From Coptodactyla brooksi (taxonomy: Eukaryota; Arthropoda; Insecta; Coleoptera; Scarabaeidae): a stretch of DNA of 38,646 bases. Below the pieces are notes generated by a model. The model saw nothing but the letters and a program-made list of their open reading frames with translations. It was not told the origin of the DNA and made no database searches. Where the stretch lies: the NCBI GenBank assembly GCA_033557675.1, contig JAWQRM010000027.1, positions 1 to 38,646 on the forward strand, read 5' to 3'. A program made the position numbers and the translations under genes. Positions 20,903-30,260 of the stretch are shown in pieces; position 1 is the stretch's first letter; the number at the start of each line of letters is the position of its first letter.

Positions 20903-21090
20903 TCCTAATGTGCATGCTCAGCATTAGGAGGAATTGAGTTTGCAAAGTTTGAACATGTTAATCTGAGTCTAGCTGACCTTGACGAGGTCAGTTGCTCGCA
21001 TGGATGGTAAGCTTTGTGAGTGAGTAGCTTAGGTGTGAACCACGATAAATCGCTGCAACTAGCTGTCTTTAAACTGGCTAGTTTAAAGAC
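20903..21090. repeat. Cluster of four perfect hairpins
   Basis: Four stem-loops within 190 bp: TCCTAATG/CATTAGGA (20903-20910, 20922-20929); CTGACCT/AGGTCAG (20973-20979, 20985-20991); TAAGCT/AGCTTA (21008-21013, 21026-21031); and GTCTTTAAACT/AGTTTAAAGAC with a 4-nt loop (21065-21075, 21080-21090), followed by a T5 run. They sit just outside the 3' end of PB3. This could be a structured RNA or part of a foldback element. Confidence 0.5.
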
Positions 21091-21555
21091 TCGTTTTTGT
21101 ACCTAACCTAAATTCTGAGTATACACTTTTTTTTTATCAAGAAGTTTTTATCAAGACTTCAACAATGTATAAACATTCTTTGCAATATCTTATACTCTTC
21201 ACTAAAACGTATTTGAATTTTTATATGCATTCAGAAAACAGATGCCTGTATGAAAATGAGAAGAAGACATAATACATAAGAGTATAATTTTAAGTGAAAA
21301 TAGAACTACTTGGCAACGTATTTTCAATTATTGATAATTTGCAGATAATTGATTTCTGCAAATGATGCGGGCGAATATTACACTGAGAACAATTCAATTT
21401 TAAACAATAGTTAGCAGGCAATTAACAGTGTAAAAGCTCGAAAAGGTCTGACATGTCCACACCTACATCCGTAACAAAGTTTAACAGAAAACGTAGTGAA
21501 TAGCACCGCTGAGATTGAAAAATAGGTCGATATGTTTTCACAATAATTATTGTTA
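21091..21555. other. Non-coding, no gene
   Basis: AT-rich, no recognisable element. Confidence 0.4.
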
Positions 21556-21559
21556 ATAT

Positions 21560-22050
21560 GGTCGTATTTCGAAAGCCATTAACGGATCACGTAAAAAGGT
21601 ATAAATAACGCGTCAGCGTGGAGTAAAAACTTTCATTTCCATTTAATTTAAACGCCAACCTAAATTACGTTTCGATTAATTACCTTATCAAAAAACGTAA
21701 TTAATAATAATATACATTGGAGAAATTAAGAATTAAGGTCGGCGTATAAATTGCAGCACTCTTTGGAGATACCTTAGTATGGCGTGTAAGGCATAAATAA
21801 CGGCAGAGCATTATCACCGTTGGTGGTATAATTATTTAGCGGAACGTAAAATCCAGATTTGACGTTCACATTAGTGTTATAACCTGTTTTGACTGCCGTA
21901 TTCATTTAATTATGCCCAACCGCTTCAATATGCTAAGCAAGTTTGAAGCACCAACATGGTCATTAAGTGAGCTCGGTTCCCGTGACAAGTTAAAACGTCG
22001 GAACGTTTACGACCTGTCTACATCAGAAATTCGAAATTCATAAAATCAGA
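21560..22050. other. Candidate conserved non-coding segment
   Basis: Repeat-free sequence with dense homeodomain-type and Hox-like words: ccattaacgg, ataaataacgcg, gattaattacc, gtaattaataat, cataaataacgg, atttaattatgc. This pattern is typical of developmental enhancers, but no functional evidence exists here. Confidence 0.28.
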
Positions 22051-22610
22051 TTAATCAAAACAAAATAACTAATTGAAACAGCTTTTATAAGAAATTATGT
22101 TGCGTTTTACTGTGACGCACGGAAAGTATTAAATGGTTCATACACTTTCAAGTCGCAAACAACTCAACCGGTTGTTTAAAAATGATAAAGCAGAAAAGGA
22201 AAACTACCAAGTTGGTATTTCACAGAGTATAATTTTAATACGTTTACGGTAATATGTGGTAATTATGTTTATTACATCGCCCCTGTGTGCGCGTATAGAA
22301 TCTTTCAATGAATTATTTATTAGCGCATACATACATACTGGATAATGTGGAATTCATGACATCATAGCTATCTATTATATATGACATTTAAATAATTATT
22401 TTTAGTATTTTATTTGCTGTTACCGTGTATCCAGTATACCTTTATTGACCTTCCCGTGTGTAGCGTAATATTATCTGAAGAATATAATACTATTCTTTTC
22501 TGATGTAATTATAGGAACATTCCATATAATTGTGTAGGATATTCCTTCTTGCCTGATAGGCAGTCTGGACTTCGAGAAGGAGGTTGTGACTTTGGAATAA
22601 AGCTGTGTCA
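22051..22610. other. Non-coding, no gene
   Basis: AT-rich. A minus-strand frame at 22471-22692 is the antisense of the LINE start and not a gene. Confidence 0.4.
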
Positions 22611-22613
22611 AAT

Positions 22614-23225
22614 CTGTATTACTAGATTCGATTGATGTCTTCAAAGCATTGGAGGATCGGAGGTTCAAAGCATTGGAGGATGATGTCTTCAAAGCAGTCG
22701 ATCTCCTGAATCATGATCTGATACTTCCTATTCTGAGATTCATAGGGAGGAATGACTCGATATTGATTTTGTTCATCATTATTTGTCAGTAAGGCACCAG
22801 TCCATTAACGTACAAAATAAAATAATGCAACCACTTGCGTTGTTATGCGGGGTGCTCCAGGGGTCTATTCTTGGATCACTATTGTTCACATTTTACACCA
22901 GCAATATGTACGCTTACCCTAAGCACCGTTCATACCAAGTTTATGAAATGATGGAACGTGCTTGTAACTTGCTTACTAAGGATTTAGGCAATGTATGCTT
23001 GGACATAAAAAGCTAAGAATTAATCCTGTCATGTGTCGGGCTACTGTATTTACGAAAAAGTGTATTATTATTCGTATCTTAAATAACAGATAACAGAAAG
23101 AAATTTACCAGAATCATAAAAAAATTGGATTTAATTATAGATGATCAGTAGAAGATTTTTTGGTAACTTAGGCGGAGACACCATGTATCTAACGCATTTT
23201 TTTCTAGTGGGTGGCTGAGAATGAA
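22614..23225 (+). pseudogene. LINE reverse transcriptase, 5' part of split copy
   Basis: Plus strand. DVFKAVDLLNHDLILPILRF (about 22682-22740) matches RT motif A (DxSKAFDxVNHDLLLxKL). After a frameshift, LSVRHQSINVQNKI (about 22780) leads into LLCGVLQGSILGSLLFTFYT (22840-22900), matching GVPQGSILGPLLFxLYxxD. The YADD box is replaced by YEMM (about 22944), so catalysis is lost. LTKDLGNVCLDIKS corresponds to the linker after motif D, and SGWLRMKDRHDFH (about 23208-23245) to the LxWLxxxxRRxxH region of the C-terminal domain. A small duplication of ttcaaagcattggaggat lies at 22637 and 22663. The element continues after the repeat A insertion. Confidence 0.8.
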
Positions 23226-23239
23226 AGATAGGCATGACT

Positions 23240-24216
23240 TTCATTTTTACTTTCTCGTAAGGTATTGCATTCATAAAAAAAATCGCTGTCGAAATTTTGA
23301 TGGATCTGGACGAATTAGGCTTTTTGTAGCCTATCTAGGCTATTTTTGGTGATTGGTCCGTCCATCTGTGTATCGGTTTTAGACTGCCACCTTAGATTGA
23401 GTAAAACAATACTTCGCATACATACTAATTATTATATCATCTGGTCACAATAAGGATTTCGTAAAAGTTGTACATACAGTAGTTAAGGTACTTAACCAAA
23501 AAATTTTTTCCAGCCTTTTGTAACAAAATATACTTTTGTAATCTACATAAAATTGTGAGTAAAAAACTATAAGGATAGTACATGCTTAAAACCAACAATT
23601 CTTGAGTTATAAGCATAATTGATAAAAATACAGTCTTATAGGGCAAGAGGGTATTTCGTTGTTAATTTTGGGTATTGCTATCTTTGGAAACAAATATTTC
23701 AAGTAAAGGTTGCATGACATCGAACAACGACATCGACTCTTCACAACTTGAAACAGTTTTCGAATACACAGGGTGTTCGGTTTATTCTAAAAATTATCTA
23801 GCTTCAGACTTTTAAATGGAACATCCTGTATATTATTATATTTTTGAAGTTCTTAAGGGCCACGTAATTATTATACCTTAGCTTCAAATTGTACTGTTTC
23901 TACAAATAAAAGTTGCATAATCAAACTGTTCACAATTTGAAACTATTTTCGAATATACAGGCTGTTCAGTTTATGCTAAAAACTATTCAACTTCAGATTT
24001 TTAAATGGAACACCCTGTATATTATGACATTTTTGAAGTCCTTATAAGACTTGAGAACCACTTTAATCATTATACATTGGTGCTAAATTGCACCGTTTGG
24101 GCGTTATTAGACATTTTTGAAAAAGATGACAAGTACGAATACAATTTTTTTTATATTTAAACCATGGGCAAGGTAAGAGAAAGTCATCTACGATGTACAT
24201 CTTCTAGTTTGATTCT
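23240..24216 (-). repeat. Repeat A, copy 3 (inserted in LINE)
   Basis: The longest copy of repeat A, about 0.98 kb, in opposite orientation to copies 1 and 2. It interrupts a LINE ORF between the WLRMKDRH and YGIAKFRTPP segments, which defines both ends to within a few bases. It contains two tandem units of about 189 bp, each holding a 72-bp foldback cassette (23763-23834 and 23952-24023) with ends like AATATACAGGGTGTTC. No protein was found in any frame. Confidence 0.82.
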
Positions 24217-24424
24217 TATCTATGGAATTGCGAAATTTCGCACTCCTCCATATGTGTTTCAAAAAATTAATTACAGGACAGGTATTTATAATTTAAATTT
24301 GAGGAATAGATTTTGGATCAACAGTCCATTTCACAGGTCGACCAAACTTCACAGAGTCAAGTGTGCCTCCAGACTTGCTCTTTTTAGGGGATCGATTATT
24401 AGCCAGAAGGTTTACAAACTCTGA
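24216..24424 (+). pseudogene. LINE reverse transcriptase, 3' part of split copy
   Basis: The frame reads LIYGIAKFRTPPYVFQKI, then YRTGIYNLNLRNRFWI and FHRSTKLHRVKCASR, ending at a TGA near 24424. This matches the C-terminal end of insect non-LTR RT proteins (HTPxYLxxKxxYRxDxHNxNxRNRxxLxxPxHRxxxxxRSF). It completes the protein order begun at 22614 and is separated from it only by repeat A. Confidence 0.8.
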
Positions 24425-24569
24425 TATATATTTTTTAATGAAACATTGATATGGTAAGGAGATATTGTATTATTTTTGTAACAATTCTTGTATAGAACGA
24501 GGATTGTATTTAATAATTGAATTTTATTGGGTGCTCATGAAACCAGCAGACAAACCTTACTATGGAACT

Positions 24570-24601
<32 letters not shown>
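24570..24601. repeat. (TA)n microsatellite
   Basis: Alternating TA directly abutting the left inverted end of the mariner at 24602, consistent with insertion into TA. Confidence 0.95.
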
Positions 24602-25752
24602 GGTGTCCCAGTATGATTGGTGGTGATTTTTCCACCGGATATCGTTCCCAATTCCGATATCTCTTGATGGGGCCGTGTGTACCTATCTATCTGGAAAGGA
24701 AGAAGGACACGTTAGATTTGGAAAAGAGAGTGGATAATGTCTACCTATTGGGGAACTATTCATTTAGTACGTTTGTGACTATAAGAGAGTTGCCCCATCC
24801 TGTTGAATGACCAAAGATTGGCGAATATGTAAAGGTACTTCCTACAACAACCCTAGTAGTATTTCGTTCAGAAAATGTAGGTATCTTTGACTAGTCCTCA
24901 ATATAAATAAGATCCTATTACATACCCATCGGTGATTCCACACCAAAAATTAACACCCCAAATGTTTTGAAAATGAGATTGTTGCATGCAGTGAGGTTTT
25001 CATTTGCCCAATAATGACAACTGTGGAAACACGGAACAACAATTAACGGAACAATTGGAAGTACCACACTGAGCAGCAATATCGCGGATAGAATTTTGGG
25101 GATTTAAGTGTGCGAAAATTAGCGCTCCATTCGGTTCGTCAGTGACGGGTTTCTGTCGAGTTTTCGTTTTTTGTCGACAAGATAGATACGGAGTTTCTCT
25201 CAAACATTTTTCTGTCGACAGGAACTTATGATCTGGGCACCTCCTCTCAGGAAAACATTCCGCGTAAAGATGTTCTGCTGCACGACCAGATTTTCTACAT
25301 TCGCCAAAGATTAATAAAATGTCGACACATTGGTGTACTTCAAAGAACGACGGCATTTTAGATGTATACAATATGTAACGCTTAAAGCACAAAAGTAAAC
25401 AAATGTTCAAGCAGTTTAGAATAAACACCAGGCTGTAACACAAACCGGCTCAAAAGCAATAACTGACAAGTAACTGATGGATCAATGACAAGTAGTTGCA
25501 GACAGCGACGTTTTATGCAAAGCACTCTACACTCAATTGTGCCGGCAGTAAATCTTGCGTGGCACTCTAGACTCGAGGACATTTATTGATTTATTTCGAA
25601 AATTTTGTTATAGAACCAAAATTTTCTTATACTCAAATGAAAAGAATAAATCGTTTTCCATATAGTCCTTGGCTTACCTTGTACCATAGTGTCTGTCCTG
25701 CAACGATATCTCTTCCCAATTCCGAGATATTCAGTGGGCATACTGGGACACA
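24602..25752 (-). mobile_element. mariner-like element (DUF4817 type) with both inverted ends
   Basis: The left end GGTGTCCCAGTATG (24602-24615) and the right end CATACTGGGACAC (25739-25751) are inverted copies. Flanks are TA-rich, consistent with TA target use. Just inside the left end is a palindrome GATATCG/CGATATC, and a related motif with TTCCCAATTCC occurs near the right end. The total of about 1.15 kb is close to a complete element with a deletion in the coding part. Confidence 0.82.
24690..25360 (-). pseudogene. DUF4817-type mariner transposase
   Basis: Minus strand. The N-terminus reads MPSFFEVHQCVDILLIFGEC, then LYAECFPERRCPDHKFL, LRETPYLSCR, ALIFAHLNPQNSIRDIAAQ and CGTSNCSV. This is the DUF4817 helix-turn-helix domain (E-x-A-D-M-V-x-I-Y-G-x-C, then RR-x-P, RETGS, NPxxSxRxIAxxxGxSxxTV). 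After a deletion, other frames show NFWCGITDGYVIGSY, then RYLHFLNEILLGLL, PLHIRQSLVIQQDGATLL and WIGTHGPIK-like sequence, matching the DDE_3 core with the second catalytic aspartate in QQDGA. Multiple frameshifts and stops. The inverted ends flank it symmetrically. Confidence 0.88.
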
Positions 25753-25754
25753 TG

Positions 25755-26360
25755 TATATACATATATTTATTTCATGTACATACAATTCAATCAACGGAT
25801 TATTATTATTATAGCTGCCATCGAGTAATGTTTAACAAAGAATACTTGAACATTTTTACGGACTCTGAAATCGGGCTTGATTTATTATTCTTATGTACCG
25901 GATAACGACAAATAATGTTTGCGATGAAAAATAAAAACGTAGATACTGAACTATTACAGTAGTAATACTAGCGAAGTCATGCAATAGCATGAAACCGGTA
26001 CTAATTATGAGGCTGCATAATGCCTTGGAAGAAATGAAGGTTCATCCGCACAGAATGTACTTACTTTCGAAAATTTGCGAAATCACGCAATGTATGCAGT
26101 ATTGATTTATCAGAGCAGCAGTACTTAAGAATAATCGGTAACATAAATCGACATAATTGTCGATATAGGACTGAAGTTTCTAACGTTTATGTTGCAGATC
26201 ATAGAGGCGCCCCTATCATCTCATGAAACTCTGGCATGAAGTGAAAACTTTAGATTTCATTATTTCCGGGCTAATATGATGTGGGCAGTGCTTGAGTGTA
26301 AGCAAGTCATACTTTTGATTGATTGCACATTCAGTTGCCTACCGATAATTGACCTCCACT
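25755..26360. other. Non-coding, no gene
   Basis: No recognised element. A GC-rich word gaggcgcccc occurs at about 26203. Confidence 0.4.
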
Positions 26361-26364
26361 GAAG

Positions 26365-27640
26365 ATGACATCAGTAAAGAATTACGGAACGTTTGCACTT
26401 AAGCAACTACCATGGTACATCGACGTGGAAACATTGAATACTTGGGATGGTATGTCAGCAGTAGAAAAGCTACTTTTCTGCAAACCATTCGAACTCAAAG
26501 CAACAGCACTCGCATTATTTGCCATCTTAAATGATTTTATAAACGAGGCAAACATAGAAAAATTGCGTCGAAATGTGTCCGATGGTGCTCGTTTAATGTC
26601 TGGCAGATTCCAAACCATACAAGCACTTGTGAAACTAAAATCTCCATTGTGTGTCTGGACACATTGTACGATCCACAGAGAAGTTCTGGCCTCCAAAGAA
26701 ATCAGTTCTAGTATGAATATTGCACTAACTACGGTTGCAACCCCAGTAAATTATACAAAACTGGGACCTCTAAAATCTGTAAAAAGATCCCTGCACTTTG
26801 TAAATATATCGCTGTAGTACATATGGCGTTACTTGGGAAATGTTCGTGTTTATGAATTAAGGGGTGAAATCGCCAATTTTCTAGAAGAGGAAAACTGATC
26901 GGAAGTCGAGAAGATTCGAGATTTATTTCTGATGAAGTCGAGTTACGCGGTTGACAGATTCGAGAAATTAAATACCCTAAATCTTCAACTCCATGAAGCA
27001 GATACACATACGTTGGATAAGTTGGATATGTTGGAGTGATAAAGTTAATACTTTTTAATTATTTTTTTACTTGTTTCGTAGTCTTAAAAATAGCGCAAAC
27101 GCTAAAACATGTCGACGAAGAATAGAAACCAAGTGCTCGTCAAGCAGGCAAAATACGCCAAACTCAATACGATTAATACTTTTTATAAAAAATTGGAATT
27201 GTGGAGCAAAAAAACCTAGAAATATTAAATGTTGATGAGTGTGCTAAAACGTACAAGGCTGAATAACACAATGTGAACGTTGTTTCTCTAACATTTGAAA
27301 ATCATTTAGCCATGCTTGCAAAGAATTTTCAAAAGTATCTTCTTGTTAACGACTTGGTAGTAAGTTACGAGTGAGTTAGGGGTGAATAGTGTGAGGAAGT
27401 CAAATGACCATTTAGTAATAAATCATTCTTTAAATTTTGAACAGGGACGAATGATGAGTTTTCTGCTCTGAAAACAAGAGTATTTCGTATATTATTACCA
27501 TTTTCATCATACGTTTGCGAAACTGGATTTTTTGCAGTGGTTGCTTTGAAGACAAAATATAGATCTCAACTAAATGTAGAAAGAGAATTGCGCTGCAAGT
27601 CAAGCACAAGGGTGTCACTAATAATTATTAAACTTGTTCT
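26365..27640 (+). pseudogene. hAT transposase (ZBED5/FAM200 type)
   Basis: The first 150-residue frame (26365-26817) contains NVSDGARLMSGRFQTIQALV and KSPLCVWTHCTIHREVLASK, matching the conserved SDGAxxMxGxxxGxxxxxxxxxPxxxWxHCxIHRxxLxxK signature of domesticated and transposon hAT proteins. Further on, in changing frames: NVRVYELRGEIANFLEEEN (about 26840-26897), RFEKLNTLNLQLHEAD (about 26960), AMLAKNFQKY (about 27310) and the hAT dimerisation tail LLPFSSYVCETGFFAVVALK then TKYRSQLN (about 27493-27580). The N-terminal BED zinc finger and first catalytic residues were not found, and several stops are present, so it is a 5'-truncated dead copy. No inverted ends were seen. Confidence 0.88.
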
Positions 27641-27839
27641 TAATTTAGTATTGGTAAGTTAATTATTAAATACACTGTACAGTACTGATACATTCCTATT
27701 TGTAAGTGTATTATAGCATTGTAAATGTGTACTTTATTTCTTTATTGTGTCAGAATGTATTTTGTTTTGCTTGTCATTCAGTAATAAATCAGTCAATACT
27801 TTTAATAACACCAATAAATGTTGGGAGGTGATAACACTA

Positions 27840-27864
27840 ATATATATATATATATATATATATA
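27840..27864. repeat. (TA)n microsatellite
   Basis: Uninterrupted alternating TA. Confidence 0.95.
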
Positions 27865-27959
27865 CTAATAAAGTATATAATATGTACTGGTTGATTGGAA
27901 AAAGTTCTTTTATAAAAAGTTGTTATATAAGCAAATATTAAATATTAAAACCTCCATGC

Positions 27960-28185
27960 GATCCAACTATGGCAATGCATCAAAGTAATATCAACAGTAT
28001 AGAAAGATTTCAAAATAAACTATCGGGGGACATTGTGGATGCACCTTGGCATGTAAGAAATCGCAACCATTGCCGGAAAAATGCCTCATTAACATGTGAA
28101 TGCAGATGGCACCCAGCTCACAGATAACTCAGGATTAGGAAGAAGGCTTAAAATGACTAAACCCTTTGGTTTAGTCATTTTACGC
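27960..28185 (+). pseudogene. Jockey-type LINE, C-terminal fragment
   Basis: A plus-strand frame near 27975-28070 reads INSIERFQNKLSGDIVDAPW then HVRNRN, matching the insect jockey-clade RT tail (xxIxRFQxKxLRxIVxAPWYVRNxxIHxDL). A second piece reads LGRRLKMTKPFGLV (about 28137-28178), like the usual final RRLKRxxPxDL. The fragment ends in a perfect 15-bp hairpin (28149-28182). The 5' remainder of the element is absent, as expected for 5'-truncated LINE copies. Confidence 0.72.
28149..28182. repeat. Perfect 15-bp hairpin
   Basis: TAAAATGACTAAACC (28149-28163), loop CTTT, then the exact complement (28168-28182). It coincides with the end of the jockey-like ORF. Confidence 0.9.
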
Positions 28186-28214
28186 AGTAGTATATATTAT
28201 GAAGAACACCGTAG

Positions 28215-28310
28215 CATAATATTTTAGTAATGTAAACCGGTAATGTTTCGGCGTTTTCGGGGCATCCTCAGAAGCTATGTCAAGATTTACTACTGAACTG
28301 TTGTAAACAT
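28215..28310 (-). repeat. Possible PLE-type terminal fragment
   Basis: On the minus strand, CTGAGGA (28271-28265) is followed by TGCCCCGAAAACGCC and GAAAC (28249-28245). This is the spacing of a hammerhead core (CTGANGA...GAAAC) as in the other PLE repeats here, but stem II is weak. It may be a different PLE subfamily or chance. Confidence 0.3.
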
Positions 28311-28629
28311 CAATAAAGAAGATTATTAAAGAAGAGTGCGCATATGTTCTCTACGTCGTGTTTCGAAATAAGTAAACTTTAGTAATGAGTCAGAAATGAT
28401 TCGCTCTGCTAGGTTAGATTTGTCCAACTAAACACCAACAGTGTTTTAATAATAATAACATGCCTTTCATTTATATAATAATATATGGTGGTATATTATA
28501 CAATATTCTATAATTTTTGTAATTGATACCCATTTATCTACGCAAAATATTCTCTACCCAAATGTAATAATTTGCATGTAACAATTTGCACCTTTTTTCG
28601 ATGGTAAAATAATCTATTCTGTGGATTAC

Positions 28630-28658
28630 AGTTGTTACTTCGCAGTAACAACTGCGAA
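28630..28658. repeat. Two overlapping mutually exclusive hairpins
   Basis: AGTTGTTACT/AGTAACAACT (28630-28639, 28644-28653; loop TCGC) shares bases with TTCGCAGT/ACTGCGAA (28639-28646, 28651-28658; loop AACA). Both are perfect, and only one can form at a time. Confidence 0.85.
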
Positions 28659-28659
28659 A

Positions 28660-29028
28660 TCACCGTGATTAAATCACATTGGGCTGGAACTTCCTTCTTT
28701 CTCCCCACTCTTTCAACTTTGCTTGTTACGTTGCGTCTCGCTCACTCTCGAAGTGAACGAGACCCAGTCCATCTCACTTCTACTCACTGCTGGATCCCTA
28801 TGAGGTTAGTGCGGCATCGGCATACGGTATAATATATATAAATAAAATGCTGATTTTTGGTGACTACGTACGTATATCCAAACAATAGGCTATTTGTTAC
28901 ATTAAGTGCCATAATAATACATTTTATTATTTTAGTAATTTTTTTATTAATTAACACATTTATAAGTTTGATAGCATTAATTTGACGTAACGTAATTTTC
29001 AAAATTAGTATAGGCTGTATTACATTTT
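28660..29028. other. Non-coding, no gene
   Basis: Includes a small imperfect inverted repeat CTCGCTCACT/AGTGAACGAG at 28738-28762. Otherwise AT-rich. Confidence 0.4.
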
Positions 29029-29030
29029 TT

Positions 29031-29576
29031 TATATAGAGTGGTTTAGCATTTTATTGCAGGAGTTTTATTGCTCGGAATATAAGATGGGATTTCGTAGGT
29101 TTTCGTGAATGTTGAGTGTTTGCTTTTGCCTAGAATTTGAATTATGCTTGCTTTTTTATAGATGATGTATTCTAATGTCTACATAGTGTATGTATTCTTT
29201 GTATCTGCCACTTAACTTTCTTCCTGTTTGTGTATTCCATTTGTGTATTTCGGATTGTTCCAGTATAGTAGCTTTTATATTGTCGGTGTTTCTTGAATAT
29301 CCTTGTTACAAGATGAATGTTTGGTGTTGTATAAGTGAACGTTTTCGTACATTTTGGTGACTAATTTTGACGAGTTTCCGTTTTCATTTGCTATTTGTCA
29401 TATGATATATAATAGTAGTTCTTGTTTGTAACCATCCTTCCGTATTTGAATTGTTTGTAGTCAGGAGTAGGCTTTTGAACTTTTCCTCCTTATGTTGTTT
29501 GGGGTATACTGATTTGGGCAAAAACAAACTGCAATCAATAAAACTCCGGCAATAAAACACTAAATCATCTTATAGA
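29031..29576. mobile_element. MITE-like element with about 40-bp inverted repeats
   Basis: The left end (29031-29071) contains TTTTATTGCAGGAGTTTTAT, and the right end (29536-29576) is its inverted copy with about five mismatches (…AATAAAACTCCGGCAATAAA…). Both ends start near TATA, which would fit a TA target. The interior on the minus strand reads KHRQYKSYY and TQTGRKLSGRYKEYIHYVD, which faintly resembles the GIY-YIG part of a PLE. No transposase was seen, so it is non-autonomous if mobile. Confidence 0.65.
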
Positions 29577-29817
29577 AGAGAAGGACAATACGCCAGTCTT
29601 CGAATATAGCGTGAGAAAAAAAGTGATAAAATAGTGCTCGCCAACAAAGAAAAACTATGACATTCATAACGTGCCAATCGAAGAAGGAAGAAAACGTGTA
29701 CCTACATATATTTAAACCAAATTTTTCTTGCCTGCCCAAGAAACCGCTTAATTTCAATAATGGACTTCGCCATTCTCATAAAACCTACTACACAAGGGAG
29801 AAAGTAATTCGTTTAAG

Positions 29818-30260
29818 TTGATGCTAACTAAACCGGCAGAAGCGAAAGAAAACAAGCAAACAAGGCGGGCGTTGAAATTTCCCCTACACGGATTTAACTC
29901 GACCCGCGCATTTCGCAAATGGGCCACAAGAGGGAGCCTGCAGAGAGTGTATTTCGCGGAACTTTTAAGGCGCAACGACGGGCTAATTTATGACGGCGTG
30001 CAACAAGTTGTTGCTACAAAGAAAACCTCAATAGCCCGGCTGATAAATTCGCATCTGCGTGCGTACAGCGGTGGCGCCCTCGGTACGCTACGGTAGCCGG
30101 GCATACTAGCGCAACTGACATGCCGCCGACCGGCCCGGAAGCTGTCGTATAATAAATCCGTTATTAAATTATGTTGTTCGTCTCTATCCGTGACGCGTAA
30201 CACGGTTACAATGGCGTGTAATAGGCGAGTAAATATTCGAGTTTGTGTCATAGGTGTTAT
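29818..30260. other. CpG-rich candidate regulatory segment
   Basis: Two 60-base lines here (29881 and 30061) count 35 and 39 G+C, against about 16-17 in a typical desert line (5881). CpG is frequent (8 in 30061-30120). Sites resembling the CTCF core occur at 29922-29936 (CCACAAGAGGGAGCC) and 30069-30081 (CGGTGGCGCCCTC). Frames of 92 and 87 codons are open on opposite strands, as expected from base composition; neither looks like a known protein. It may be a promoter or enhancer; that is inference. Confidence 0.3.

Noticed and set aside
21065..21095. Hairpin followed by T-run read as a bacterial-type terminator
   Set aside because: The window is eukaryotic; rho-independent termination does not apply.
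25583..25828. Opposed 70- and 80-codon frames
   Set aside because: They cover the right inverted end of the mariner at 24602-25752 and its flank; not coding.
29818..30251. Frames of 92 (plus) and 87 (minus) codons
   Set aside because: They overlap on opposite strands in a CpG-rich patch where stop codons are rare by composition. No family features were found.
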